Shown: positions 44,999 through 56,421 of the stretch, piece by piece
Layout: every line of letters starts with the position of its first letter
Numbering within the stretch: the first letter of the stretch is position 1
Origin: Stenotrophomonas sp. 57
GTDB lineage: Bacteria > Pseudomonadota > Gammaproteobacteria > Xanthomonadales > Xanthomonadaceae
Direction of reading: 5' to 3'
Assembly: GCF_030291075.1 (NCBI RefSeq)
Contig: NZ_CP127407.1
Span: forward strand, 3,656,001 to 3,720,000
Length of the DNA: 64,000 nt
The notes under the pieces: generated by a model
Told to the model about the DNA's origin: nothing
The model's input: the letters and a program-made list of their open reading frames with translations, nothing else
Databases searched by the model: none
Made by a program: the position numbers and the translations under genes

Positions 44999-46252
44999 TC
45001 ATTCCGGCGCCAGCTGGTCCATCCGTATCCGGTTGGCGAACAGCGAGAACGCCAGCATCCCGGCCAGGCCGTTCGCCCGGCTCACCCAGTGCGGCAGCCA
45101 GCGCGGCGGCTTCAGCACACCCGCTTCGAACAGCGGCGAGAACGCGATCGCATCGGCCAGGCTCATCTTGCCGGCGAACAACCAGCGGCAGACCTGCAGG
45201 CGGTCCTCGGCCAGCATGTGGCGGAAGAAGGTGTGCACGGACACCAGGCCGCGCAGATACACCGTGTCTTTGGTAAAGGCCAGGCCGCCACTCGGCGGTA
45301 CCCCACGGAACACGCGCTGCGCCGAAGCGAAGCTCTCCTCGGCGTTCTGCCCGGCATCGCAGAAGTAGTGGAACACCTCGATGAAGTCGGCGCCTTCGCG
45401 GGCCATCGCGATCGCTTCGGTGCGCAGGCTGATGCGCTTCAGGCGCTCGATGTCGATGCTGCCGGTGATCTGCTCGGCAAACGTCGCCAACCCTTCCTGG
45501 GTAGCGGTCACTCGCGGCGACGACAATGCCAGGCTGGGCAGCACCTGCTGTTCCCGACCGTTCAATGCGGTCAGCGAATGCACCAGTGCTTCATGGTGGA
45601 ACAGCTGCGCGCGGTCGTAGGCGCTGAAGCGCGCACTGGTGCGCAGGCGGATGCGGGTCGGGCCGGCAGCGGCCTTGGACACCAGCTCCGGATCCAGCTG
45701 CACCTGGATGATGCGCGATTCGAAGAACGCATCGAGGTCGTTCTGCAGCTGCAGCTGCAGGGCAATGGCCGAGACCGGCACCTGCTCTTCCGGCGCCAGC
45801 AGTTCGTGATCGAGTTCGGCAGCAATCTGGATGAAGTGACGCGCGGCTTCGCGCGTGCTCGGGCCATTGCCCGGCAGCGGCTGCTCGGGCGCGCCGAACA
45901 GCTGTACTGAACAGGTATCGACCGCCGCGGTTCCCAGACCTTCCAGCAGCTGCGCGGCCAGGTCCCAGCTCTGCGCCGACTGCCGCACGTAGTGGCCCAG
46001 CGGATGCGTGTCATCGCAGTCGGCGGCGATCGCGGCCAGCGCGCGGCGCTCTTCGCTGAAATCCAGTCGCGGGTAGTCCACCTTCGGCAGCACCGGTTGC
46101 CCACGTGCCACACTTTCCAGGAAAGGTGCCTGCAGCGTGGCCGGCCAGCTGGTCAGGCCGAGCAGGCGGATGCCCCCGACGGCCTCGACCAGGCGCGCGT
46201 CGAGCGCTGCATGGTGGGCCACATCACGATCCAGCGTTGCGGTCGGTTCCAT
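44999..46252 (-). CDS. QEGLA-motif putative metallopeptidase (DUF1704)
   Basis: 417 residues. It carries HEALVH in LFHHEALVHSLTALNG (an HExxxH metal motif) and TATQEGLATFAEQ, the QEGLA motif of proteins once annotated as flavohemoglobin expression modulators. Eukaryotic relatives (MATCAP) are tyrosine carboxypeptidases acting on tubulin, so a protease role is plausible, but the bacterial substrate is unknown. No signal peptide, so cytoplasmic. The start is MEPTATLDRD; an upstream frame is open without a ribosome site. Confidence 0.82.
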   Translation of the reverse strand: MEPTATLDRDVAHHAALDARLVEAVGGIRLLGLTSWPATLQAPFLESVARGQPVLPKVDYPRLDFSEERRALAAIAADCDDTHPLGHYVRQSAQSWDLAAQLLEGLGTAAVDTCSVQLFGAPEQPLPGNGPSTREAARHFIQIAAELDHELLAPEEQVPVSAIALQLQLQNDLDAFFESRIIQVQLDPELVSKAAAGPTRIRLRTSARFSAYDRAQLFHHEALVHSLTALNGREQQVLPSLALSSPRVTATQEGLATFAEQITGSIDIERLKRISLRTEAIAMAREGADFIEVFHYFCDAGQNAEESFASAQRVFRGVPPSGGLAFTKDTVYLRGLVSVHTFFRHMLAEDRLQVCRWLFAGKMSLADAIAFSPLFEAGVLKPPRWLPHWVSRANGLAGMLAFSLFANRIRMDQLAPE

Positions 46253-46296
46253 GGGCGGACTATAGCGCCCTGCCGTATCCGGCGCAGTGCGCCGCC

Positions 46297-46374
46297 GCCC
46301 GAGCATCGGCTCGGGCGCTACAGGGAATGATTCCACCGCGAACCAAGTGTAGAGCAGAGCCCATGCTCGGCTGC
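46297..46374. repeat. two back-to-back REP units
   Basis: A unit ending GGCTCGGGCGCTAC (46297-46321) and another starting GTAGAGCAGAGCCCATGC (46349-46374), with GTAG heads facing each other across 27 bases. They lie between two minus-strand genes. Confidence 0.75.
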
Positions 46375-46378
46375 CTTG

Positions 46379-47479
<1,101 letters not shown>

Positions 47480-47578
47480 CGCCACCATTCTACCTGTGCC
47501 GATGCCCTGCCAGCCCAATAACGGCAAGCCCTGCGCCCTTGCCATGCAGTGCAGCAATTCCGGTAGGATGGAAGTCCC

Positions 47579-48877
47579 ATGCCTTTTGACGGCCCAGCGC
47601 CCATGTCCACCAACTCGCCCAAGCCCCTGGCCATCCGCGAGCGCCTTTCCGAAGTGCGCTACGAAATCCGCGGAGAACTGGCGCGGCGAGCCCGGGAGCT
47701 GGAGGCGCAGGGCCGCAAGCTGATCAAGCTCAACATCGGCAACCCGGGCGCTTTCGGTTTCCGCGCGCCCGAGCACCTGCAGCGCGCGATCGCCGACGAC
47801 ATGGGCCGCACCGACCCGTACACCCACCAGCAGGGCCTGCCGATGGCGCGCGAAGCCATCGCCAGCTACTACGCCCGTCGTGACGCGCCCGATGCGCACC
47901 CTGACCGTGTCTTCCTCGGCAACGGCGTCAGCGAACTGATCGACCTGTCGCTGCGCGCGCTGCTCAACCCGGGCGACGAAGTGCTGGTGCCCTCGCCCGA
48001 CTACCCGCTGTGGTCGGCCTCGACCATCCTCAACGATGGACGGCCGGTGTACTACCGCTGCGCGCCGGAGAACGGCTTCCAGCCGGACCCGAGCGAGATC
48101 GAGACGCTGGTCTCTTCGCGCACCCGCGCCATCGTGCTGATCAATCCGAACAACCCCAGCGGCGCCAGCTATCCGCGCGAGCTGCTGGAGCGGGTGGTGG
48201 AAATCGCGCGCCGCCACAACCTGCTGCTGCTGGTCGATGAGATCTACGACCAGATCCTGTACGACGACGCGGTGTTCCAGCCGGTCGCGCCGCTGGCCGG
48301 CGACCACCCGTGCCTGACCTTCAGCGGCCTGAGCAAGGTGCACCGCGCCTGCGGCTGGCGCGTGGGCTGGGCCCACCTCAGCGGTGACGATGCCCGGCTG
48401 GGCGACTTCCGCGCCGCGCTGGACCTGTTGGGCGCGCTGCGCCTGTGTGCCAACGTGCCGGGCCAGTACGCCATCGAGGCGGCGGTGAACGGTCCGGACA
48501 CCATCTCCGAGCTGTGCACGCCAGGCGGCCGCCTGTATGAAACCCGCCGCGCGGTGATCGAAGCCTGCGAAGCCAGCGAGCACCTGTCGCTGGTCGCACC
48601 GGCCGGCGCGCTGTATGCGTTCCCGGCCGTGGTCGGTGCCGCTGCGAAGGGCTTCGACGACCACAACTTCGCGCTGGACCTGATGAACAACGAAGGCGTG
48701 CTGGTGGTGCCGGGCTCGAGCTTCAACGTGCCCTACCGCCATCATTTCCGCGTGACCCTGATGCCGGAAGCTTCGGTGATGCGCGATGTGTTCGCCCGCA
48801 TCGACCGTGTGCTGGCGCGCCGTGCCGAGGATGCGACCAAGGTCGTGCCGCTGAAGCCGCGCCGTTCGGTGGCCTGA
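47579..48877 (+). CDS. alaA: PLP-dependent aminotransferase, alanine-forming AlaA type
   Basis: 432 residues, class I/II fold. NIGNPGAFGFRAPEHL near the N terminus, PDYPLWSASTIL, INPNNPSGA with the conserved Asn, VDEIYDQILYD, and the PLP lysine in FSGLSKVHRACGWRVGW (an expected Lys within SKVHR). This pattern is that of AlaA/YfbQ, which makes alanine from pyruvate and glutamate. An ATG eight codons later (47603) could also serve as start. Followed by a gene only 3 bases away. Confidence 0.88.
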   Translation: MPFDGPAPMSTNSPKPLAIRERLSEVRYEIRGELARRARELEAQGRKLIKLNIGNPGAFGFRAPEHLQRAIADDMGRTDPYTHQQGLPMAREAIASYYARRDAPDAHPDRVFLGNGVSELIDLSLRALLNPGDEVLVPSPDYPLWSASTILNDGRPVYYRCAPENGFQPDPSEIETLVSSRTRAIVLINPNNPSGASYPRELLERVVEIARRHNLLLLVDEIYDQILYDDAVFQPVAPLAGDHPCLTFSGLSKVHRACGWRVGWAHLSGDDARLGDFRAALDLLGALRLCANVPGQYAIEAAVNGPDTISELCTPGGRLYETRRAVIEACEASEHLSLVAPAGALYAFPAVVGAAAKGFDDHNFALDLMNNEGVLVVPGSSFNVPYRHHFRVTLMPEASVMRDVFARIDRVLARRAEDATKVVPLKPRRSVA

Positions 48878-48880
48878 GCC

Positions 48881-49498
48881 GTGGCATTGTCCTACCTGGC
48901 GCTCGGCGATTCGTACACCATCGGTGAAGCGGTTGCGATCGAAGGCCGCTGGCCGCACCAGCTGGCCGCGGCGCTGCGTGCGCAGGGCATCGACCTGTCC
49001 GATCCGCAGACCATTGCGACCACCGGCTGGACGACCGACGAGCTCGATGCCGGCATCGACGCGGCCGCAGCGCAGGGCCCGTTCGATTTCGTCAGCCTGC
49101 TGATCGGCGTCAACAACCAGTACCGCGGGCGTCCGCTGGACGAGTACCGTCTCCAGTTCCAGGCCCTGCTGCAGCGGGCAATCGGCTTCGCCGGTGGCCG
49201 CCCCGAGCGTGTGCTGGTGCTGTCGTTTCCCGACTGGGGTGCGACGCCGTTCGGTGCCGGCAGCGGCCGCGACCTGGCCGCGATCGAGATCGAAACCGAC
49301 GAGTTCAACGCCGCCGCCGAGGTGATCAGCACCCAGCAGGGCGTGGCCTTCGTCGACATCACCGATATCAGCCGTGCACAGGGCGACGATCCGGCGATGA
49401 TCGCCGACGACGGCCTGCATCCCTCGGCGCGGATGTACGCGTTGTGGAGCGCGCGGGCATTGCCGGTGGCCGCGCATCTGCTTGGCGGCACGGACTGA
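48881..49498 (+). CDS. SGNH/GDSL-family esterase
   Basis: 205 residues. Block I GDSYTIGE with nucleophile Ser11, block III GVNNQYRG, and block V DDGLHPSA with catalytic Asp and His. Gly of block II is around ATTGW. No signal peptide, so probably cytoplasmic. GTG start 3 bases after the aminotransferase stop and 4 bases before the next gene, so these three form an operon. Substrate unknown. Confidence 0.88.
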   Translation: MALSYLALGDSYTIGEAVAIEGRWPHQLAAALRAQGIDLSDPQTIATTGWTTDELDAGIDAAAAQGPFDFVSLLIGVNNQYRGRPLDEYRLQFQALLQRAIGFAGGRPERVLVLSFPDWGATPFGAGSGRDLAAIEIETDEFNAAAEVISTQQGVAFVDITDISRAQGDDPAMIADDGLHPSARMYALWSARALPVAAHLLGGTD

Positions 49499-49502
49499 GT
49501 CG

Positions 49503-50222
49503 ATGGGCGGCACGCCACGGAACGGCCCGCCCCTGCCCTGCACGCCACTGTCAGCCCTACAGGCCCGTTCGATTGCCGAGGCGTTCCGCCCGGCACACGC
49601 CTTGGGCAACCGTCGCGATTACTACTACACCCTCAGCAAGCTCTGCAGCGACCCACTCTACGACGGCGTGCTGCGACACCTTCCGGATGACGCGCAGCCG
49701 GTACTGGACCTGGGGTGCGGGCTGGGCCTGTTCGCCCATGTGCTGCGCCAGCGCGGCGGCACCCGGGGCTACGTCGGGGTGGACGTGGATGCCGGCAAGA
49801 TCACCCGCGCGCAACGTGCCGCCGTCGAGCTGCCTGACGTGCGCTTCGACTGCGCGGACGTGCAGGCGCCACTGCCGGCGCAGGCCGGGCATGTCCTGCT
49901 GCTGGACGTGCTGCACTACCTGGACGCGGGCCGACAGCAGGCACTGCTGCGCGTGGCCAGTGCGCGGGTGGGCCCCGGCGGCCGTCTGCTGCTGCGTACG
50001 CCACTGGCCACCGGCGATGGCCGCGACCGCACCACGCGGGTGGCCGACCGGTTGGCCTGGCTGGTCGGCTGGATGCGCACGCGGCCGCGGCACTACCCCG
50101 ATCCGGACGTGCTGCAGACGACGCTTGCCGAAGCTGGATTGCAGGTGACCGCCCCCCGGCCGCTGCATGGGCGTACGCCGTTCAACAGCTGGCTGCTGGT
50201 GGCCGAACGCCCCGCGCTGTAG
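49503..50222 (+). CDS. class I SAM-dependent methyltransferase
   Basis: 239 residues. Motif I VLDLGCGLGLFAHVL, motif II GVDVDAGKI and post-motif HVLLLDVLHYLD. The target is unknown. The ATG at 49503 is 4 bases after the esterase stop; an upstream in-frame ATG would overlap the esterase. The stop TAG is inside the GTAG head of a REP repeat. Confidence 0.85.
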   Translation: MGGTPRNGPPLPCTPLSALQARSIAEAFRPAHALGNRRDYYYTLSKLCSDPLYDGVLRHLPDDAQPVLDLGCGLGLFAHVLRQRGGTRGYVGVDVDAGKITRAQRAAVELPDVRFDCADVQAPLPAQAGHVLLLDVLHYLDAGRQQALLRVASARVGPGGRLLLRTPLATGDGRDRTTRVADRLAWLVGWMRTRPRHYPDPDVLQTTLAEAGLQVTAPRPLHGRTPFNSWLLVAERPAL

Positions 50223-50285
50223 AGCCGGGCTGCGACGTTTTTCCGGTGCTGCGTACCGCCACCCGAGCATCGGCTCGGGCGTTAC
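50219..50285. repeat. REP dimer overlapping the methyltransferase stop
   Basis: Starts GTAGAGCCGGGC; bases 50220-50222 are the stop codon. The far unit ends ATCGGCTCGGGCGTTAC. The spacer carries a T5 run. Confidence 0.75.
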
Positions 50286-50300
50286 AGTAGCGCCTCCCTT

Positions 50301-50331
50301 GTAGAGCCGAGCCCATGCTCGACTGCTCTAC
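50301..50331. repeat. SMAG-type REP unit
   Basis: GTAGAGCCGAGCCCATGCTC, ending GACTGCTCTAC; one hairpin bounded by GTAG and CTAC, just past the stop of the deacetylase gene. Confidence 0.8.
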
Positions 50332-50347
50332 ATCACCAGGGCCGGCG

Positions 50348-51127
50348 TTACGGGACCGGCGGCTGCGCTTTCAGCCCGCGTTCGTCCAGCGCCTGCAGCA
50401 CGCGCGCGATGATCACCAGGTTGTGGCCGTGGGCGGCGCCTTCATGCAGCAGCACGATCGCGCCGGGGCGCAGGTCAGGCAACAGCCGCGCCAGCACACC
50501 CTCCGGCGTGCAACCAACGCCGTCATAGCCACGGGCACTCCAGCCCACGCGCACCAGGCCGAGCGCCTTCAACACCGGCGCCACGAACGGGTTGGTCATG
50601 CCCACCACCGAGCGATACCAGCGCACCGGATGCCCGCTCAGGGCCTGCAGCGCATGCTGGCAGCCTTCGATCTCCGCCCGCATCGCCGCTGGACCCAGGC
50701 GCCAGAATCGGGCCTGCGGGTGGCTGAGACTGTGATTGCCGAGATCGTGGCCACGGCGCAGGATCTCGGCCACCAGTTCAGGCTGCGCCAGCGCGCGCTC
50801 GCCTACGAGGAAGAAGGTGGCACGCGCCTGGTGGCGGTCCAGCAGATCCAGCACGGCAGGGGTTTCCGCGCTGGGGCCGTCATCGATCGTCAGCCAGACA
50901 CTCTTGCCGGGGTCCGGTACCCGGCTCAGTACCGGCGCATAGAAACGGCTGTTGGGCAGGAACACCGGCACCATGAACAGTGCATGGCTGGCCACCATCA
51001 GCATTACCCCCCAGGCCCAACCGGCCAGGGCCCAGACCAGGATCACGGCCAGCTGCGACGCTACCAGCCAGGGCAACCAGCGCCAGGGCCGGCCGGGGAT
51101 GCGATGCAATGTTCCTGCGTTGCTCAT
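50348..51127 (-). CDS. membrane-anchored polysaccharide deacetylase
   Basis: 259 residues. Two N-terminal hydrophobic helices (about 17-60) are followed by a NodB domain: motif 1 TIDDGPS with the catalytic Asp pair, motif 2 NHSLSH (HxxxH metal site), motif 3 around RWYRSVVG, and motif 5 VLLHEGAAH with the general-acid His. It probably removes N-acetyl groups from a glycan in the envelope. Start is uncertain: an ATG five codons upstream (51142) is also possible. It is divergent from the glutaredoxin gene. Confidence 0.85.
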   Translation of the reverse strand: MSNAGTLHRIPGRPWRWLPWLVASQLAVILVWALAGWAWGVMLMVASHALFMVPVFLPNSRFYAPVLSRVPDPGKSVWLTIDDGPSAETPAVLDLLDRHQARATFFLVGERALAQPELVAEILRRGHDLGNHSLSHPQARFWRLGPAAMRAEIEGCQHALQALSGHPVRWYRSVVGMTNPFVAPVLKALGLVRVGWSARGYDGVGCTPEGVLARLLPDLRPGAIVLLHEGAAHGHNLVIIARVLQALDERGLKAQPPVP

Positions 51128-51186
51128 CCCCCATGATGCCATGGGGGGTAGAATTGATGATTCGAATTCCCGGAACCCCGACGTCC

Positions 51187-52113
51187 ATGTCCCTCGATCC
51201 CGCCCTGCGTTCGCGCATCGAATCCATCCTCAACGCCAACCGCGTCGTGCTGTTCATGAAGGGCCAGCCGTCGATGCCGCAGTGTGGTTTCTCGGCCAAG
51301 GCCGTGGGCGCCCTGCAGGACCTGGGCGTCGAGTTCGCCCACGTCAACGTGCTGGCTGACCAGGAAATCCGTGAAGGCATCAAGGCCTACGGCGACTGGC
51401 CGACCATCCCGCAGCTGTACATCGACGGCGAACTGGTCGGCGGCAGCGACATCGTGCTGCAGATGGCCGCCAGCGGCGAGCTGAGCAGCGTGCTGGGCCT
51501 GGCCGCACCGGACCGCACCCCGCCGAGCATCACCGTCACCCCGGCTGCCGTGGAAATGCTCAAGGGCGCGCTGGCCGACGCCCCGGGTGCCGCCCTGCAG
51601 CTGACCATCGATGCCGGCTTCCAGCCGAACTTCCAGCTGGCCCCGCATGACGAAGGCGCGATCGCTGCCGAGTCCAACGGCCTGCGCGTGCAGTTCGACC
51701 TGTCCAGCGCCCGTCGCGCCAACGGCATCACCATCGACTGGGTGGACGACATCCGCGGCAAGGGCCTGGCGATCGACAACCCGAACGCGCCGAAGCCGGT
51801 GCAGGAAATCAGCGTGCGTGATGCCGATGACCTGGTGCGCGCCGGCAACATCACCCTGGTGGACGTGCGCCCGGCCGACGAGCGCGCCATCGCCGCCGTC
51901 GGCGTGCCGTTCAAGAGCTTCGACGGCAATGGCCGCGCCGAGCTGGAAGCCCTGCCGAAGGACACCGCACTGGCCTTCCTGTGCCACCACGGCGGCCGCA
52001 GCGCACAGGCTGCCGAGCAGTTCCGTGCACTGGGCTTCACCAAGGTGTTCAACGTCACCGGCGGCATCAATGCCTGGTCGGAAGATGTCGATAACGGCGT
52101 GCCGAAGTACTGA
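51187..52113 (+). CDS. grxD: Grx4-type glutaredoxin fused to A-type carrier-like and rhodanese domains
   Basis: 308 residues against about 110 for ordinary GrxD. Residues 1-105 are a monothiol glutaredoxin with Cys33 in PQCGFSAK and WPTIPQLYIDGELVGG. Residues about 112-205 look like an A-type Fe-S carrier (ITVTPAAVEMLKGAL, then IDWVDDIRGKGLAIDNPNA), but the three cluster cysteines are absent. Residues about 208-305 are a rhodanese domain with Cys266 in LCHHGGRSAQAAEQF. It probably works in Fe-S cluster delivery or sulfur transfer in the cytoplasm. The start aligns with other GrxD; an ATG at 51157 would add ten residues. Confidence 0.87.
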   Translation: MSLDPALRSRIESILNANRVVLFMKGQPSMPQCGFSAKAVGALQDLGVEFAHVNVLADQEIREGIKAYGDWPTIPQLYIDGELVGGSDIVLQMAASGELSSVLGLAAPDRTPPSITVTPAAVEMLKGALADAPGAALQLTIDAGFQPNFQLAPHDEGAIAAESNGLRVQFDLSSARRANGITIDWVDDIRGKGLAIDNPNAPKPVQEISVRDADDLVRAGNITLVDVRPADERAIAAVGVPFKSFDGNGRAELEALPKDTALAFLCHHGGRSAQAAEQFRALGFTKVFNVTGGINAWSEDVDNGVPKY

Positions 52114-52126
52114 TCGGCCGCAGCAT

Positions 52127-52166
52127 GGGGTCGGATCCCCTTTCCGCAGGAAAGGGCTCTGACCCC
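52127..52166. repeat. GGGGTCGGATCC-type palindrome, second copy
   Basis: GGGGTCGGATCCCCTTTCC and GGAAAGGGCTCTGACCCC around GCA; inverted relative to the copy at 4704-4744. Again between convergent genes. Confidence 0.8.
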
Positions 52167-52170
52167 ACCA

Positions 52171-52202
52171 CAGAAAACGCCGGCATTCGCCGGCGTTTTC
52201 TG
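52171..52202. terminator. bidirectional terminator between grxD and the DUF924 gene
   Basis: Perfect 14-bp stem CAGAAAACGCCGGC with its complement, loop ATTC, giving AAAA/TTTT flanks on both strands. Confidence 0.88.
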
Positions 52203-52226
52203 CATCCACGCCTGGCGTGGATCTAC
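52203..52226 (-). repeat. REP unit overlapping the DUF924 stop
   Basis: On the minus strand GTAGATCCACGCCAGGCGTG and four more bases. The GTAG head contains the stop codon TAG (52223-52225) of the DUF924 gene. Confidence 0.8.
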
Positions 52227-52762
52227 CCGGTGAAACCACCTTCGGCCAGGTAATCCAGCTCTTCCGCCGTCGGGAAGCGACCGAGCACGGCATTGCGATG
52301 CGGGAAACGGCCGAAGCGGCGGATGATGTCGCGGTGCAGTTCAGCGTACTGCAGGTATTCCTTGTCACCCAGCACGTCGAACATCGCCACCGAACGGTCC
52401 TGGTCCATCGGATCCTCGGAGTGCTCGAATGGCAGGTAGATGAAGGCGCGCAGCTTCGGGACCAGCTGCAGGTCCAGGCCTTCTTCGATCGCACGCATGG
52501 CGTAATGCCGCGCCAGGCCATCGGTGGCGTAGGAATGGGCGGTCCCACGGAAGCAGTTGCGCGGGAACTGGTCCAGCAGCAGCATCAGCGCCAATGCCCC
52601 TTCGGCACTGCCCAGCCAATGCTCGCGCGCGCGCGACGCCGCAGCGAAATGCTCATCCAGAAACAACTGGCGGAACTGCGCGTCGAACACATCGTCGCGG
52701 GCGAACCACTTCGCAGGGCCCGCTTCCTTCCAGAATTCCACCACTTGCGCGGCAACGTCCAT
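52223..52762 (-). CDS. DUF924 family protein
   Basis: 179 residues, an all-helical TPR-like fold of unknown function. Family marks are VVEFWKEAGPAKWFARDDVFD at the start, LALMLLLDQFPRNCFRGTAHSYATD and YLPFEHSEDPMDQDRSV. ATG chosen; a GTG one codon earlier is possible. It follows the AMP nucleosidase gene by 40 bases on the same strand. The stop codon comes from a REP head. Confidence 0.88.
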   Translation of the reverse strand: MDVAAQVVEFWKEAGPAKWFARDDVFDAQFRQLFLDEHFAAASRAREHWLGSAEGALALMLLLDQFPRNCFRGTAHSYATDGLARHYAMRAIEEGLDLQLVPKLRAFIYLPFEHSEDPMDQDRSVAMFDVLGDKEYLQYAELHRDIIRRFGRFPHRNAVLGRFPTAEELDYLAEGGFTG

Positions 52763-52802
52763 CACCTACTCCCCAGGGCCGGCGCGCCGCGCCAGGCCAT
52801 CA

Positions 52803-53579
52803 TCATTCGTCGAAGCGCATGTGGCGGACCGACTTGCCGTTGCGCCGGATAAGCTTAAGCGCCTCGATACCGATCTGGATATGGTTTTCCACGAACTGGG
52901 AGCTGACCTTGGCATCGGAGGCCTCGGTCTTGACCCCGTCGGGGATCATCGGCTGGTCCGACACCAGCAGCAGCGCGCCACTGGGAATATGGTTGGCAAA
53001 GCCGGCGGCGAACACCGTGGCGGTCTCCATGTCGATGGCCATGCAGCGCATCGCCCGCAGCCGTTCCTTGAACGCCTCGTCGTGCTCCCAGACCCGGCGG
53101 TTGGTGGTGTAGACCGTGCCCGTCCAGTAGTCGTGGCCGAGGTCGCGGATCATGGTCGACACCGCCCGCTGCAGCGCGAACGCCGGCAGCGCCGGCACTT
53201 CCGGCGGCAGGTAGTCACCCGAGGTACCCTCGCCACGGATCGCAGCGATCGGCAGCACCAGGTCGCCCAGCTGGTTCTTGCGCTTCAGGCCACCGCACTT
53301 GCCCAGGAACAGCACCGCCTTGGGCATCACCGCCGACAGCAGGTCCATGATGATCGCGGCATTGGGGCTGCCCATGCCGAAGTTGATCATGGTGATGCCA
53401 TCGATGGTGGCACTGGCCATCGGCCGGTCCAGGCCGATGACGGGGGCGCCGGTCAGTTCGGAAAAGGTGTGCAGGTAGCCCCCGAAGTTGGTCAGCAGGA
53501 TGTGCTGGCCGAACTGGTCCAGGGGCACGCCGGTGTAGCGCGGCAGCCAGTTGTCGACGATTTCCTGCTTGCTCTTCAT
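52803..53579 (-). CDS. amn: AMP nucleosidase, short form
   Basis: 258 residues, phosphorylase/nucleosidase fold. GKCGGLKRKNQLGDLVLPIAA, RGEGTSGDYLPPEVPAL and AIDMETATVFAAGFAN (substrate Glu) match the catalytic half of E. coli Amn, which is 484 residues long. The N-terminal regulatory half is missing, as in other short bacterial forms. It would split AMP into adenine and ribose 5-phosphate. Confidence 0.88.
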   Translation of the reverse strand: MKSKQEIVDNWLPRYTGVPLDQFGQHILLTNFGGYLHTFSELTGAPVIGLDRPMASATIDGITMINFGMGSPNAAIIMDLLSAVMPKAVLFLGKCGGLKRKNQLGDLVLPIAAIRGEGTSGDYLPPEVPALPAFALQRAVSTMIRDLGHDYWTGTVYTTNRRVWEHDEAFKERLRAMRCMAIDMETATVFAAGFANHIPSGALLLVSDQPMIPDGVKTEASDAKVSSQFVENHIQIGIEALKLIRRNGKSVRHMRFDE

Positions 53580-53729
53580 GGGCGGTCCGGTACGGCGGGG
53601 GCGGCTATTTTCGGCCAGCCGGGAGGCGCCGTCGAGCCGCCGTCGGCCAGCCTGTGAAGAAGGTCACTTGGCAAGCCCACCGCCGCCCGGCTAGCGTCGA
53701 CGGCTGAACCAAGCTGCAAGGGGAACTGC

Positions 53730-55138
<1,409 letters not shown>

Positions 55139-55139
<1 letters not shown>

Positions 55140-56401
55140 TGGGCGCGGTGAACAAGCGTCGCCGGGCATGGCCCGGCGCTACCGTAGTGGCATTGCTGTT
55201 GCTGGCAACCACGGCATCGGCGCAGGACCTGCTGGTGCGCAATGCCACGGTGCATACCGCCAGCGCGCGCGGCAGCCTGCAGAACGCCGATGTACTGGTG
55301 CAGGGCGGGATCATCCGCGCGGTCGGCCCCGGCCTGTCCGCGCCGGCCGGGGCCAGCGTGATCGAGGCCGAAGGCCGCCCACTGACGCCGGCGCTGTTCG
55401 GGGGCATCACCGAGATCGGCATCGAAGAGGTTTCCGGTGAAGCGAGCACGGTCGACAGCACCCTGAAGATGGGCGAACAACCGTTGCGCCCCGAGTTCGA
55501 CGTCACCCTGGCCTACAACCCGGCGTCGGTGCTGATTCCGGTGACGCGGCTGGAAGGCATCGGCTTCACTGCACTGGGTGCGGCCACCGGCGGTGGCTTC
55601 GTGGCCGGCCAGGGCGGCGTGATGCGCCTGGACGGCAGCGTTGACCCGCTTGGTCCGCGCGCGCTGTTCCTGCGCATCGGCGCAGCCGCTTCCGAACTGA
55701 CCGGTCATTCGCGTGCCGCGCAATGGATGCTGCTGCAGCAGATGGTGGACGAAGCACGCGGCCAGGTTGCGGCGGATTCGCCGCACGCGCTGCTGACCCC
55801 GGCCGGGCGTCGCACGCTCAGCCGCTATCTGGCCGGCCAGGGCCGCGTCGTGGTGGAGGTGGACCGCGCATCGGACATCCGCCAGCTGCTGCGCTGGTCC
55901 GCCCGCGAGAAGGTGAAGATCGCCATCGCCGGTGCCAGCGAAGCCTGGCAGGTGGCGCCGGAGCTGGCCGCCGCCCACGTGCCGGTGTTCGTCGATGTGC
56001 TGGCCAACCTGCCGGCCAGTTTCGACCAGATCGGCGCCACCCTGGAAAACGCGGCGCGACTGCAACGCGCAGGCGTGGCGGTTTCCTTCGTGCAGCGGGG
56101 TGATGCCAGCCACAACGCGCGCAAGATGCGCCAGCTGGCGGGCAACGCCGTGGCCAACGGCCTGCCCTGGGCCGACGGCCTGGCCGGGCTGACCCGGGTG
56201 CCGGCACAGGCCTTCGGCGTAGCCGACCAGATCGGCAGCATCGAGCCGGGCAAGCGCGCCGACCTGGTGCTGTGGGAAGGCGACCCGCTGGATGTAGCGC
56301 ACTATGCCGAACAGGTCTGGCTGGGCGGCCGCGCGATGCCGATGCGCTCGCGCCAGACCGACCTGCGCGACCGCTACCTGCAGCGCAACGCGCAGCCCTG
56401 A
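55139..56401 (+). CDS. amidohydrolase paralogue lacking the HxH metal site
   Basis: 420 residues. Same architecture as the upstream gene, including LLVRNATVHTASARGSLQNAD and PGKRADLVLWEGDPLD. Where HxH should stand the sequence reads TPALFGGITEIGIEEV, with no His. Later His and Asp ligands are also not recognisable. It is likely a non-catalytic partner or has another chemistry. Signal peptide AATVVALLLLATTASA-like; a REP repeat encodes part of its N-terminal region (55160-55182). Co-translated with its neighbour. Confidence 0.82.
55160..55182 (-). repeat. REP unit inside a coding region
   Basis: CGCCGGGCATGGCCCGGCGC followed by TAC, the same unit as at 23072-23094. Here it encodes about RRRAWPGAT of the signal peptide of the second amidohydrolase. 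Confidence 0.85.
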
Positions 56402-56421
56402 TCGCATTGGATGACCCACCC

